Source of the DNA: Candidatus Obscuribacterales bacterium
GTDB lineage: Bacteria; Cyanobacteriota; Vampirovibrionia; Obscuribacterales; Obscuribacteraceae
Direction: 5' to 3'
NCBI GenBank assembly: GCA_019745415.1
Contig: JAIETF010000026.1
Coordinates: 62,001 to 126,000, forward strand
DNA: 64,000 bases
Shown: piece by piece, positions 44,507 through 53,571 of the stretch
Layout of the letters: each line of letters opens with the position of its first letter
Numbering within the stretch: position 1 is the stretch's first letter
Notes under the pieces: generated by a model
Databases searched by the model: none
What the model saw: the letters and a program-made list of their open reading frames with translations, nothing else
Told to the model about the DNA's origin: nothing
Position numbers and translations under genes: made by a program

Positions 44507-45337
44507 TTATAGCCCAGGTGTATTGTTGGCAAGCGCCTTGAACTGTTGATAAGCATGTTCCAGATTGAGCTGGCTTGGAATGCCGTGCTTGTCTTCGATT
44601 TCAATTTCAAGACAGTTGGCGCCCTTTTTCTTCATGAAGGGTATGAGTGCTCGATTAGCTGCGTGCGGCACCGCAGTGTCTTCATGAAAGCGGACAAAAA
44701 CCACAACCGGAGGCACTCGCCCAGCTGCCAGCTGCCTCGAAATACTTTTATCGGTTAGTTGTCCGTCGAATGACTTGTAAACGTCCAATACAGACGCATT
44801 GCGCGTCTTGCGAAAGCAAGTATCGAGGTTCTCAGGACTACCAATGCAGATTGCGCCGGCGACAAGGTCCTTGTGGCTGTCCGGCAACTTATTGAACATC
44901 TGAAACATCGCGTAGCCGCCAAGTGAAACGCCCACTAAAATGATGCGTCTGTTCTTGATACCAAATTCATTCACACAACTATCGAACTGCTGCACCAAAT
45001 CGGCGTAATCTCCGGTAATGACTTTGCCGTTGTCATAGTCAAAGGACTTCATTTCGAGCGACGGACTATTCAGCTTAAACGCATTGAAGACAAGACCCTT
45101 CTTGCCGCCAGGCAAACAGAATGGTTCGGCTGAATTACTGTAAAGTCCATGAAAATAAATCACTACAGGTTCAGCAATGACAGGCAAAATGCGCTTACTG
45201 CCAGTCTCTGTAGCTGTCTGAGCCACCACCGTTTCTATCTTTCTAGAACGATCACCACCGAAAGCTTGAGATGACAAAGGCACCGATGCCAAAAGCAGAG
45301 CTGAAGACAAAAGAACAAGAACTTTCTGAGACGTCAT
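44507..45337 (-). CDS. Secreted alpha/beta hydrolase
   Basis: From this ATG the product has 276 residues, with a signal peptide (VLVLLSSALLLASVPLSSQA) and an alpha/beta hydrolase fold. It shows the oxyanion strand VIYFHGLYSN, the nucleophile elbow GVSLGGYAM, a likely acid in HEDTAVPHAAN and a likely His in DKHGIPS near the C-terminus. The substrate is unknown; a periplasmic esterase or peptidase is plausible. The cysteine-containing EPFCLPGGKKG follows the oxyanion strand. Three codons upstream is a TTG start that adds nothing. It lies downstream of a secreted unknown gene on the same strand (77 bases) and converges on the nucleotidyltransferase-like gene. Confidence 0.83.
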   Translation of the reverse strand: MTSQKVLVLLSSALLLASVPLSSQAFGGDRSRKIETVVAQTATETGSKRILPVIAEPVVIYFHGLYSNSAEPFCLPGGKKGLVFNAFKLNSPSLEMKSFDYDNGKVITGDYADLVQQFDSCVNEFGIKNRRIILVGVSLGGYAMFQMFNKLPDSHKDLVAGAICIGSPENLDTCFRKTRNASVLDVYKSFDGQLTDKSISRQLAAGRVPPVVVFVRFHEDTAVPHAANRALIPFMKKKGANCLEIEIEDKHGIPSQLNLEHAYQQFKALANNTPGL

Positions 45338-45414
45338 TAATGCCAATTTAAAAAACCCAAGACGAGGTGCCGCTTTTAGACAGTCTAAACCATGACGGCC
45401 CTAGTTGCCAGAAG

Positions 45415-46173
45415 CTATTTAATAGTGGAATCAGATGACGGAGGCTTACAAAAATCGACTATGGCGTAGTCATGCTTCTTATCAAACCAACCGGTGTACT
45501 TGACCACTAAGTTGCTATTCTCAAAATCAGCCATGCCGAAATTTGCATTCTCTTGATGTGCTGACTCTATAAATGAAGCAAGAACCTTGCGGTCGTCGGC
45601 ATGCTTATCTAAAAGCTTCTTCACAACCAAGAGCGGACCAGTAAGCTTGTCTTTGTCTGCAAACTTAGTGCGCAGCCTAACTGCGGCAATCTGCCTATCC
45701 TGGTTTTGATAGAGCACCAGAGAAATAGGTCGAGGCGAAGAAGCCAACTTGACCTCGTATCTGACAATAGAAGAACCACCAGACCCTAATCCCTCTGAGC
45801 TGGAAAGATTGGCACCAGATTGGTTATTAGATTGGTTATTAGATTGGCTACTAGAGCCAGCTGCGGTAGATTGTCCTGTTTTATTGGGATCATCCGCCCT
45901 CTCTTGTTTCTGCGCGGGTATGCCCTCTTTCTCAAGCTTCACCGAACATTTGAGGGAGCGCGAAAAATCCGACAAAAATCGCTCCGACAGCACACCAAAA
46001 TTAGGAGGTGGCGCCTCATTGCCAGCTTCCACCTTCATCTCGCCTACATCTGGGCTGGAAACAGCAGGCAAAGCCGCGCACAGAGGAGAAGCTAATAAAG
46101 AAGCAGTAGCCGCCAGCAAAGCTGCAGCCGCTAGCAAAACTGACGCCTTAGACAATAGATTAGTAGGTTTCAT
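45415..46173 (-). CDS. Secreted protein of unknown function with Asn/Gln/Ser tract
   Basis: The 252-residue product has a long Ala/Leu-rich signal peptide (ASVLLAAAALLAATASLLAS, cleavage near CAA) and a mature domain that I do not recognise. The C-terminal half has a regular beta pattern (VRYEVKLASSPRPISLVLYQ; FENSNLVVKYTGWFDKKHDY). Between about residues 100 and 130 a low-complexity run includes SNNQSNNQS, encoded by a short tandem repeat (GATTGGTTATTA on the plus strand). It precedes the secreted hydrolase gene on the same strand and follows the trehalose block after a tandem repeat. Confidence 0.7.
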   Translation of the reverse strand: MKPTNLLSKASVLLAAAALLAATASLLASPLCAALPAVSSPDVGEMKVEAGNEAPPPNFGVLSERFLSDFSRSLKCSVKLEKEGIPAQKQERADDPNKTGQSTAAGSSSQSNNQSNNQSGANLSSSEGLGSGGSSIVRYEVKLASSPRPISLVLYQNQDRQIAAVRLRTKFADKDKLTGPLLVVKKLLDKHADDRKVLASFIESAHQENANFGMADFENSNLVVKYTGWFDKKHDYAIVDFCKPPSSDSTIK

Positions 46174-46280
46174 CGAATAAGGTCTACAACAGATGGAGCC
46201 GGAAAAACAGGTCTAAATGAAAAAATATTTGCACGCTGGAGCTGTTAGCAAACAGTATAAACACTTGGCAATAAGTGCAA

Positions 46281-46345
46281 AAGACAAGTTCAAGAGATAA
46301 GTTCAAAAGACAAGTTCAAAAGACAAGTTCAAGAGATAAGTTCAA
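46281..46345. repeat. 13-bp tandem repeat downstream of otsB
   Basis: Five units, AAGACAAGTTCAA (three) and GAGATAAGTTCAA (two), in strict tandem, ending 20 bases from the otsB stop codon. The gap 46174-46364 holds no gene. Confidence 0.95.
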
Positions 46346-46364
46346 AAACAAAAATCTTCAAAAG

Positions 46365-47411
46365 CTACTTAAGCGACTGCAGGCGCGAGGCCAATAAGAA
46401 CCTCAAAAGTTTTTCGACGCAAGCTATGCCTGCGATTCGAAAACTTGCATCCGAGCAAGAAGAAGCCGCGCTGTGTTTGTAGAATTTCTCGTCCAAATCA
46501 TTGTCAACTTTGATGCTTAAGCCGCCGTATTTATTGACAAAACGAAAGGCCGGCTCGTCATTGGCAGAGTCACCTATATACATCAAATCGACAGCATCAG
46601 ACAGAATGGGAAAGGCAGCCAAGGCTTGCTGCGACTCATTAGGTAATGATGCCGAAGGAGCAGCAGCCTTAGCTGCCTCTACTAGAGGATAATTCTCAGA
46701 TAATTGCTCTAGTATCTCTAGATAGACTGATGCGTCTGTGCATCTATACGATTCAATTTGTTCAAGTGCATGCGCCGCTGACCACCCGGCGCTCTCCGAT
46801 AAAGCATCCAGTCTCGCCGCAATATGCCAGAGTCCCCAGTACTTGCTCCAACCTATACCGGGCTCAATCTCATAGCTCGTATCCAGCCTTTTGAATGAAA
46901 GAGCAGGATAAATTTTCTCTAGCTCCGAGACAAGAGTCTGAACGGATCTTCTCACCGCATCTGAGGCTCGATGAAAATGCAAGCAAAGAGTGAATATGTG
47001 ATCATCAAGTTGTACTTCATCGAACTGAGGCTTGCTTGCTAGCGAGAGACTCTTCTCAATTTCGTCTCGACAACGTGCAATCAAAGGCAGGTACATCAAG
47101 GCTGTACTAAATAGGCTTACCCTTTTAGGAAAACGAATCTCCAAGCCGCTATTCCCAGCTAAGGCTATAGAGGCAGCCAGATCATCAGACGAAAGTGAGA
47201 CAGTTGAACGGGCGCTCAAAATACAAAGCTGTACGCCAGGCAGACCAGCAAGATCAGACAAGAGTCGACGCATGCTTGGCGAAAAACAAGCATCTTCGCT
47301 GTTGGCACAAATTGGCACCAAAGTGCCATCGCGATCTAGAACAACAAGCAGTCGCCGCAGCCTCAAATCCTCTAATCTCTTCAATAGACTTCGCTCGAGC
47401 AGAATCGTCAC
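46365..47411 (-). CDS. otsB: Trehalose-6-phosphate phosphatase (HAD family)
   Basis: The 348-residue product shows the OtsB type of HAD fold: LVVLDRDGTLVPIC (Asp26 nucleophile, Asp28), CILSARSTVSL, GNSGLEIRFPKR and, near the C-terminus, YIGDSANDEPAFRFV. It should remove phosphate from trehalose 6-phosphate made by the OtsA-like enzyme of the same block. Bacterial OtsB proteins are about 250-270 residues; an extra stretch around residues 230-270 (with Ala/Ser/Glu-rich AAKAAAPSASLPNES) explains part of the excess. The start is GTG, with GGAG about ten bases upstream. It is the last gene of a minus-strand run otsA, debranching-like, GT4, otsB, with a 50-base gap before it. Confidence 0.88.
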   Translation of the reverse strand: MTILLERSLLKRLEDLRLRRLLVVLDRDGTLVPICANSEDACFSPSMRRLLSDLAGLPGVQLCILSARSTVSLSSDDLAASIALAGNSGLEIRFPKRVSLFSTALMYLPLIARCRDEIEKSLSLASKPQFDEVQLDDHIFTLCLHFHRASDAVRRSVQTLVSELEKIYPALSFKRLDTSYEIEPGIGWSKYWGLWHIAARLDALSESAGWSAAHALEQIESYRCTDASVYLEILEQLSENYPLVEAAKAAAPSASLPNESQQALAAFPILSDAVDLMYIGDSANDEPAFRFVNKYGGLSIKVDNDLDEKFYKHSAASSCSDASFRIAGIACVEKLLRFLLASRLQSLK

Positions 47412-47461
47412 ATTTCACATCTCCACGGAAAACCAGCAAAAACTAAATACCAACTAGAAAA

Positions 47462-48682
47462 TCAAACAGACGCCGAAACTTTTCTTATGCGCTCGTACAA
47501 AGCCAGATAATTCAGAGCCATGGCTCGGCTAGAAAAGTGCTCTTTCACTCTTTGCCTACAATGCAAGCGGGCGGCAGCACAGTCCAGCCGGCTAAACTCA
47601 GCAAGAAAGCGCCTGATCATTTCTTCCAGACTATCCGCCAATATTCCGGTGACGCCGTCAACAATAATTTCAGGCGTAGCTCCGCGTCGCAGCGCTAAAA
47701 CAGGCACTCCCGCCGCCAAGCTCTCGGCGATGACCAAACCAAAAGGTTCATCGAACTTGACTGGATAGACCACAGCCTTAGCACCGGCAAGAAGCTCTAC
47801 CTTTCTTAGTTCATCAACTTCACCAACATACTCTACAAAGCAACAAGCTGCCCCCTGCCTGCTAAGCACGGGCGCAATCATCTCATCGAAATATGACCGA
47901 TCTGCACTATCAAGCTTGCCCGCCATCTTCAAAGGCATACCGACCGCAGAAGCAAACTCTATAGCCTCGTAAGCACCCTTATCGCGGCAGATGCGCCCGA
48001 GGAAGAGCAAGTAACCAGGGTCAGCTCTGTTCTGGCTCTGGCTCTGGCTCTGATTCTGGTTCTTAGCTTTATCGGCGCAGCGCTGATCGTACGCACTAAC
48101 TTTGTCCAAACAAAGCCCCTCTCCATAGAGCGCAGCTTGCGGCCGGCCAGAGTCATAAACACTAAAGTCTATGCCATTATATATAGTGCCCACATAGTTA
48201 AGCTCGTCCGAATAATTGAGCTGCCTAAAAGACTCTGATATAGCCACAAAATTCAGGTGAGCGTGCTGCAAATAGATCTCGGCGCAATAGTCCTTTATAG
48301 GATTATGCAAAGTAGTAACTATACTGCCACAGCCCGCATAGCGGGCTCCTCGCGCTCCGACCAAGTCTGAAAGAAAGGGCAAAGACAGATAACCCATATG
48401 ATTGTGGATCATGTCAAACTGATAAGCTCTCTCGCGCAGCTTGAATAACTGCGCCAATTCATATGCTGCCCAACGTTGCCCGCGCGGCTCGTGCTGCCGC
48501 AAACCAGAGGGCGAACCAGAAACAAGAGTAGCCCCACTAACCGAATCGCCGCTGGCAAAGAGTGTAACTTGATGCCCCATCTTTACGAGTTCTTCTGTCA
48601 ATAAGCTGACAACAAGCTCGGTGCCGCCATACGCTTTAGGTGGCACACTTTCAGCCAAGGGTGCCAGTTGTGCTATCCTCAT
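47462..48682 (-). CDS. Glycosyltransferase family 4
   Basis: The 406-residue product is a GT-B glycosyltransferase of family GT4. It starts with MRIAQLAPLAESVPPKAYGG and then TELVVSLLTEELVKMGHQV. The second Rossmann domain has YLLFLGRICRDKGAYEAIEF and the donor-site motif FDEPFGLVIAESLAAGVPVL. The substrates are unknown; a sugar or glucan acceptor fits the block. Just before the second domain sits a low-complexity insert KNQNQSQSQSQN, encoded by a CTCTGG-type repeat. The ATG follows GGGGGAT. It lies between the debranching-like gene and otsB on the same strand; similar GT4 plus amylo-1,6-glucosidase pairs occur in other bacteria. Confidence 0.9.
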   Translation of the reverse strand: MRIAQLAPLAESVPPKAYGGTELVVSLLTEELVKMGHQVTLFASGDSVSGATLVSGSPSGLRQHEPRGQRWAAYELAQLFKLRERAYQFDMIHNHMGYLSLPFLSDLVGARGARYAGCGSIVTTLHNPIKDYCAEIYLQHAHLNFVAISESFRQLNYSDELNYVGTIYNGIDFSVYDSGRPQAALYGEGLCLDKVSAYDQRCADKAKNQNQSQSQSQNRADPGYLLFLGRICRDKGAYEAIEFASAVGMPLKMAGKLDSADRSYFDEMIAPVLSRQGAACCFVEYVGEVDELRKVELLAGAKAVVYPVKFDEPFGLVIAESLAAGVPVLALRRGATPEIIVDGVTGILADSLEEMIRRFLAEFSRLDCAAARLHCRQRVKEHFSSRAMALNYLALYERIRKVSASV

Positions 48683-48817
48683 AAATCCCCCATGTCCAAA
48701 AATTCAGCGATGGTCTTCTGCCTAAAATCAAAATCAGTAACAAACAAAGAAAACAAAAAAACTGACAAATAAACAGGCAAATCGATTCGATAACCAGTTA
48801 ATCACCAAGCAAAACTA

Positions 48818-51001
48818 CTAACATTCGATGATCACTTTGATGTCGCCTTGTTTGCGCAGCACCTGGCAAGAGGTCGAGCCTGAGCCGGCACTATAACTAA
48901 AGCGCAAATCCAACCGAGCCTTTCCAACAGCCAAATTAGTCAAGTTCACCTCCTCCAACCAAGCAGGCAGTGCCGGCTCTGATATACGCAGAGAACCCTC
49001 CGGAGCATTAGGTTCCATCCGCAAACAACTAGAGAGCAACTGAAAAATAGATCCAGACGCCCAAGCTTGCGGCGAGCAAGAGACAGGGTAATTGATCGGC
49101 GCTTCGCTCTTATCAAAACCGCAGTAGAGCTCTGGCAGACGGTAATCCGGCTGCAACAGCATTACAGCAAAGAGCTCGTGCAAAAGCTCATGCACATAGT
49201 CGAGCCTTCCTAGACGCGCAAGCCCTTCTACAATCATTGAATTATCATGAGGCCAGATAGAACCATTGTGATAGCTGATTGGATTGTATGACAAAGCACT
49301 GTCAGCCAGTGTTCTAATTCCCCATTCGGTATGCAGATCGTCCCGCATGAGGCGCTCCGCGATACGCAAGCCCAATTCTCTATCGACAATACCTCCAGCC
49401 AGGCAATGACCGGGATTCGAGCTAATCACCTGCATCTGCTTACCATCCCGGTCTAAACCAAGCGCCAAAAAGCCCTCCTCTTCCATCCAAAAATCGCTGA
49501 CAAATCGAGCCTTTAGATCTTCGGCTACATCTATTAGATACTGTGCGGCGTGGTCTCCCTCCACTTTCCGCACCAAACTGCTTATCTCGGTGAAAGCTTG
49601 GTAGAGATAACCTTGCGGCTCGCAAAGGGCTATTGGAGGCTCAGCCAGACGACCGTCCTTGTGCATGACAGCATCTCCCGAATCTTTCCAACCCTGATTT
49701 TCTAAGCCTTGGGGACTCTCTCTCAAGTAAGAGAGATAGCCACCGAGCCCGACGTCATCTACTTTCAAGGACTGATTCAACCAATCTAGAGCGGCCTTTA
49801 GAGCCGGATAAAGGGAATGTGCAAAAGCAAGGTCTCCTGTCCATTTGTAATACCTTGCCAACAATAGAACCCATAACTGGGTGGCATCGACCGTACCGTA
49901 ATAGGGTCCATGGGGAATCTTGCCTAAGCGAGCCAACTCTCCCAGCCTAAGTTCATGCATTATGCGCCCTGGATGCTCAGCTTTGAAGGAATTATCTTCA
50001 CGCCCCTGATATGCAGCTAAAACAGATAGAGTTTCCCTTGCCAAAATGGGAGCAAAAGGCAAGAGTTGCAAACTCGTGATTGCCGAATCACGCCCAAATA
50101 CAGCACAATACCAAGGCACACCGGCACCAATACCGATACCACGAGGAGTTGACTGCCGCAAAATATAGAGGTCTTTCAAGGAGCGACTGACAGAAAGATT
50201 GAAAAGCTCTTGCGATGTCTCAAGCACGGTCAAATCGGCTCTAAAAGCTTCGAATCCGCTTTGCACCTTTTTGACAGTCGTCTCGAAATCCAACTCGGAG
50301 TCACCGCCAGCACAGACTCCACCACTGCCGGTCGTCACCCTAATTAAGATAGTTTGGCTCTGCCTGGGCAACAAACTCACTCTAAACGTCATGCGCCCGT
50401 CTTTAATACTATTTGGTCGAAGAGAGAGGCAGTCAATGGTCGTCTCATACATGAGACCGTCAAGACATCGATAAGCTAGACAGAGCTTGCCGCCGGGAGC
50501 ATCCCCAAGCGGCAACATTCTCTCACCACGCTCGGGCAGGTTCAGCCCTCTCACTTCAAACATGTCGGCAAAGTCAGATTGGAAGAGCAGTGCTAGCTCA
50601 AACTCCACTGCAGCAGGATGAAAATTCTCTATCGTTATTTTTTCCAGTACCGAATCAGACAATACCAACTCTCTTAGAACAGTTAGTTTCTGCTGTTGTA
50701 AGGTACCGGTCTGAGCATTAGTGTAGAAGAAGGTGCCGGCAAATCCTTCATCAGAGCGGCTTGAAAGCAAGGAAAGCGGCAAGTCATCGACATATAATTC
50801 CCACTGACTGAGATAACGAGTATCGTCTCGATAATAGCCATAGCCTAAGGTATTGCAAGCGGGTATCAAGCCTGATGCATCCAAGACAAGAAAGTGATTA
50901 CCATGCTTTAGAACATGTCTTGGATGTGCGGCATCGGTCAAAACAAAGCGCATACCTTGACACAAGGGACGGCTATCCACAACATACTTCATGTCGGTCA
51001 T
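48818..51001 (-). CDS. Amylo-alpha-1,6-glucosidase family protein (glycogen-debranching type)
   Basis: The 727-residue product has the N-terminal beta domain of the 'glycogen debranching enzyme N-terminal' group (NHFLVLDASGLIPACNTLG, then YYRDDTRYLSQWEL) and a C-terminal (alpha/alpha)6 glucosidase barrel with PWYCAVFGRDSAITSLQ and YNPISYHNGSIWPHDNSMIV, typical of this group. It probably hydrolyses alpha-glucosidic bonds or transfers glucosyl units; the exact substrate of this subgroup is not settled. The start is three bases after the otsA stop, with GAGG of the otsA end serving as a distant ribosome binding site; a second ATG at codon 4 is possible. It is in an operon with otsA. Confidence 0.9.
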   Translation of the reverse strand: MTDMKYVVDSRPLCQGMRFVLTDAAHPRHVLKHGNHFLVLDASGLIPACNTLGYGYYRDDTRYLSQWELYVDDLPLSLLSSRSDEGFAGTFFYTNAQTGTLQQQKLTVLRELVLSDSVLEKITIENFHPAAVEFELALLFQSDFADMFEVRGLNLPERGERMLPLGDAPGGKLCLAYRCLDGLMYETTIDCLSLRPNSIKDGRMTFRVSLLPRQSQTILIRVTTGSGGVCAGGDSELDFETTVKKVQSGFEAFRADLTVLETSQELFNLSVSRSLKDLYILRQSTPRGIGIGAGVPWYCAVFGRDSAITSLQLLPFAPILARETLSVLAAYQGREDNSFKAEHPGRIMHELRLGELARLGKIPHGPYYGTVDATQLWVLLLARYYKWTGDLAFAHSLYPALKAALDWLNQSLKVDDVGLGGYLSYLRESPQGLENQGWKDSGDAVMHKDGRLAEPPIALCEPQGYLYQAFTEISSLVRKVEGDHAAQYLIDVAEDLKARFVSDFWMEEEGFLALGLDRDGKQMQVISSNPGHCLAGGIVDRELGLRIAERLMRDDLHTEWGIRTLADSALSYNPISYHNGSIWPHDNSMIVEGLARLGRLDYVHELLHELFAVMLLQPDYRLPELYCGFDKSEAPINYPVSCSPQAWASGSIFQLLSSCLRMEPNAPEGSLRISEPALPAWLEEVNLTNLAVGKARLDLRFSYSAGSGSTSCQVLRKQGDIKVIIEC

Positions 51002-51004
51002 ATA

Positions 51005-52489
51005 CTAGAAACCAATTGCCTCCATCTTGGTCGAAGTAAACAGCTGCAGCTCTTTTTGAAAATCCAAGCGCTCACTGCAAGCCAGTTCGGCAAAAGTGAA
51101 GGCATGCCACCAATCTTCTAACGTGTTCTCGTCAAGCTTTCTTCTCATCAAACTAATTGCTCGTCTTCTGGCCGATTCAGGCATAAGCAAAGCCTGTTTT
51201 ACTGCCGTCGACATCTGCTCGCAATCCTCCGGCACGACTTCGATGGCGTACTTCCCGATCTCATGAAAAACGCCGGCGCCTCGTGATAGCAAAAGAGCCC
51301 CCGGCGAACTCAAATCTGCGCAGCTACAAGCAAACTCTTTAGCCGTGAGATTGAGTCCGTCTCTTACAGGATTAATGAGCATCACCGATGCATTGCGATA
51401 CAAGCCAATCAAACTCTCCTGACTGACAGTCTCTTTCATCCAGACCAAGGGGCGCCAAAACTGGTCGCCGAGGCGACTATTCAAATCTTCAGCTTGGCTG
51501 ATACATCGTGAGTAATATTCATCAAACGAAGGCAAACCATTCCTCGTTCTCTGGCAAATCTGTACAAAAGTCAGCTTGCCCTTTTCCTCCGGAAAGCGCT
51601 GAAAGAAACTCTCTATGGCTGCCAGTCTAGGCAGAACGCCTTTGGTATAGTCGCAGCGGTCCACAGAAAGCACATAGCGGCCAAATCTAGCAGCAATAGT
51701 TTCTGGAGAAGAATTTTGGCAAGAAGAGTTCTCTCCCCAAAAGTCTTCTTTAGAATAACTTTGCTGCGCCTTTTCCCAAAAATCCAAATCGAGCCCTAAA
51801 GGCATGACCTTGAGCCGTACTATGCGTCCGCAAGCCAGCTTAAGCGAAAGTGAACGCCGATCAAGCTCGACACCAGGCAATCGCAAAGCAACGAAATCGA
51901 GAAAATTGAATGCATATTCAAAGGTGTGAAAACCAATTACATCACTTTCCAACAAACCCTGTGCAATTTCACTGATAGCTTGCCGATGCCGCTCCTCTAC
52001 TCTCTTCGGCCAAGGAATGTGCCAAAATATAGAAATCTGCAGCGAGGCAAGCCCGGCTTTGCGCAAAAGAGAAGGCATGAAAGCCAACTGATAATCGTGC
52101 ACGAAAAAAGAGCGAGAGTAACGCTCTATAAAGCTCTGTCTTCTTACTCTTCTGAGCACGCGAGCAAAATGCTGATTGAACTCAGCATAAAAAGCACGAT
52201 CGGCGTCACAATCACCGGCGTAATCAGGCATATCATGCAAAATAGGCCAAAGAAACTGATTGCAGTATCGATAATGCCCGGCAATAACGTCAGCGCTCGG
52301 GCGACCGATAAATTCATGACCAAAGCAGTCCTTTATTTCGCTTCCCTCAAGATGCCACCAGCGCAAGGGATAACTATTGAGAGTCTCTGCATGACCAAAG
52401 GTCAAACCGCTCAACCTATTTGTTAAGCGCGAAAGCGCAGACGAAACTCCACCGCCGGCGCCAGGGCCGCGGTACGACAAAATATTCAT
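51005..52489 (-). CDS. otsA: Trehalose-6-phosphate synthase-like glycosyltransferase (GT20)
   Basis: The 494-residue product belongs to family GT20, which makes trehalose 6-phosphate (or glucosylglycerol phosphate) from a nucleotide glucose donor. Family motifs: FFVHDYQLAFMPSLLR, FWHIPWPKRVEE, DVIGFHTFEYAFNFLDF, PLGLDLDFW, SVDRCDYTKGVLPRL (donor-binding Arg and Lys) and VRDGLNLTAKEFACS. The N-terminal glycine loop is GPGAGGGVSSAL. I chose the second of two adjacent ATGs because AGGAG lies five bases from it. The OtsB-type phosphatase in the same run supports a trehalose product, but a GgpS-like activity cannot be excluded from sequence alone. Confidence 0.88.
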   Translation of the reverse strand: MNILSYRGPGAGGGVSSALSRLTNRLSGLTFGHAETLNSYPLRWWHLEGSEIKDCFGHEFIGRPSADVIAGHYRYCNQFLWPILHDMPDYAGDCDADRAFYAEFNQHFARVLRRVRRQSFIERYSRSFFVHDYQLAFMPSLLRKAGLASLQISIFWHIPWPKRVEERHRQAISEIAQGLLESDVIGFHTFEYAFNFLDFVALRLPGVELDRRSLSLKLACGRIVRLKVMPLGLDLDFWEKAQQSYSKEDFWGENSSCQNSSPETIAARFGRYVLSVDRCDYTKGVLPRLAAIESFFQRFPEEKGKLTFVQICQRTRNGLPSFDEYYSRCISQAEDLNSRLGDQFWRPLVWMKETVSQESLIGLYRNASVMLINPVRDGLNLTAKEFACSCADLSSPGALLLSRGAGVFHEIGKYAIEVVPEDCEQMSTAVKQALLMPESARRRAISLMRRKLDENTLEDWWHAFTFAELACSERLDFQKELQLFTSTKMEAIGF

Positions 52490-52695
52490 CATCTCTCCTC
52501 AAATCAAGATGAGCCCTGCAAAGCCAGGACTTTCAATTTCTATGAAGGTTCCATAATCCCACTATAGCCCCAGCCCCTTTCAAATTACTTTCTCGGCAAA
52601 AGCCAACTGTTTGATGGTTTCATCAGTCTTTCAAACGCGCCAGCTTTCGTTCTTGCAGGTAAAATTAAGAGTGTTCAGGGTTAGTGGTCAGGCTT

Positions 52696-52785
52696 GAGTA
52701 ATCAATTGGGTTTGAGTAATCAATCAGTTCTGAGTAATCAATCAGTTCTGAGTAATCAATCAGTTCTGAGTAATCGATGTTGCCT
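52696..52785. repeat. 18-bp tandem repeat in the otsA/response-regulator divergent region
   Basis: Five units of GAGTAATCAATCAGTTCT: three central copies exact, the outer two degenerate. The 410-base gap 52493-52902 between otsA and the response regulator must also hold both promoters; nothing else is recognised in it. Confidence 0.93.
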
Positions 52786-52902
52786 GATTAGCTTTGAAGC
52801 CGGGTTCCGAATACCTAGTTTTTGAATACCGAATTACAAAAAATCCAACCAAGACGCTAACCGTAACCAGCTGATTCAGTAAAGAAATTAAAGGGTCCTT
52901 GC

Positions 52903-53571
52903 ATGCGAATTCTAATTGCAGAAGATGATCGTTTCCTGGCCATGGGTTTGAGTGAAGTACTCAAGAACAGCGGCTACACGGTAGATCTAGTCAACACCGG
53001 CGACGACGCCGAATCTGCCGTAAAACTGGCCAACTATGATCTGATCATTTTAGATCTGGGTCTACCCCGTGTGGATGGCTTGACCGTGCTAAAAAATCTA
53101 AGAGGGCGGGGTATGACCATGCCGGTCCTCATTCTTACTGCCCGTGACGGTCTTGATGATCGAGTCAAAGGGCTCGATTATGGCGCCAACGATTACATGA
53201 GTAAGCCATTTCAATTGCCCGAATTAGAGGCTCGCATCCGGGCACTATTGCGCAAAGACAACTGGGACAATCGCAACGAAGTCAGCTGCGGCCTGCTCAC
53301 CTACGATACCAGCACGCGATCTGTGGCGGTTGAAGGCAAAACCCTGGAGTTGTCGGCACGCGAATTAGCCATCCTAGAAATAATGCTGCAGCGCATGGGG
53401 CGAGTTGTCAGCAAGCAGCACATTACTGAAAGGCTATCTTCATGGGATACTGAAGTTTCGTTCAATGCAATAGACATAGCCATGCATAGACTGCGCAAAA
53501 AACTGGAAAATAGCCAGGTGGCAATTCGGACACTGAGGGGACTCGGCTACCTACTTGAAAAGTCAGAATAG
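52903..53571 (+). CDS. Response regulator, OmpR/PhoB family (QseB-like)
   Basis: The 222-residue product has a receiver domain (acidic Asp8/Asp9, phospho-acceptor Asp51 in LIILDLGLPRVDG, Thr79, Lys101 in YMSKPF) and a C-terminal winged helix (about 125-220; LELSARELAILEIMLQR, FNAIDIAMHRLRKKL, IRTLRGLGYLLE). It is a phosphorylation-controlled transcription factor paired with the kinase whose start overlaps its end by 17 bases. The ATG follows AAAGGGT at good spacing. It is divergent from the trehalose-synthesis run and directly upstream of a trehalase-like gene, which makes trehalose metabolism a reasonable target, though this is inferred from position alone. Confidence 0.95.
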   Translation: MRILIAEDDRFLAMGLSEVLKNSGYTVDLVNTGDDAESAVKLANYDLIILDLGLPRVDGLTVLKNLRGRGMTMPVLILTARDGLDDRVKGLDYGANDYMSKPFQLPELEARIRALLRKDNWDNRNEVSCGLLTYDTSTRSVAVEGKTLELSARELAILEIMLQRMGRVVSKQHITERLSSWDTEVSFNAIDIAMHRLRKKLENSQVAIRTLRGLGYLLEKSE

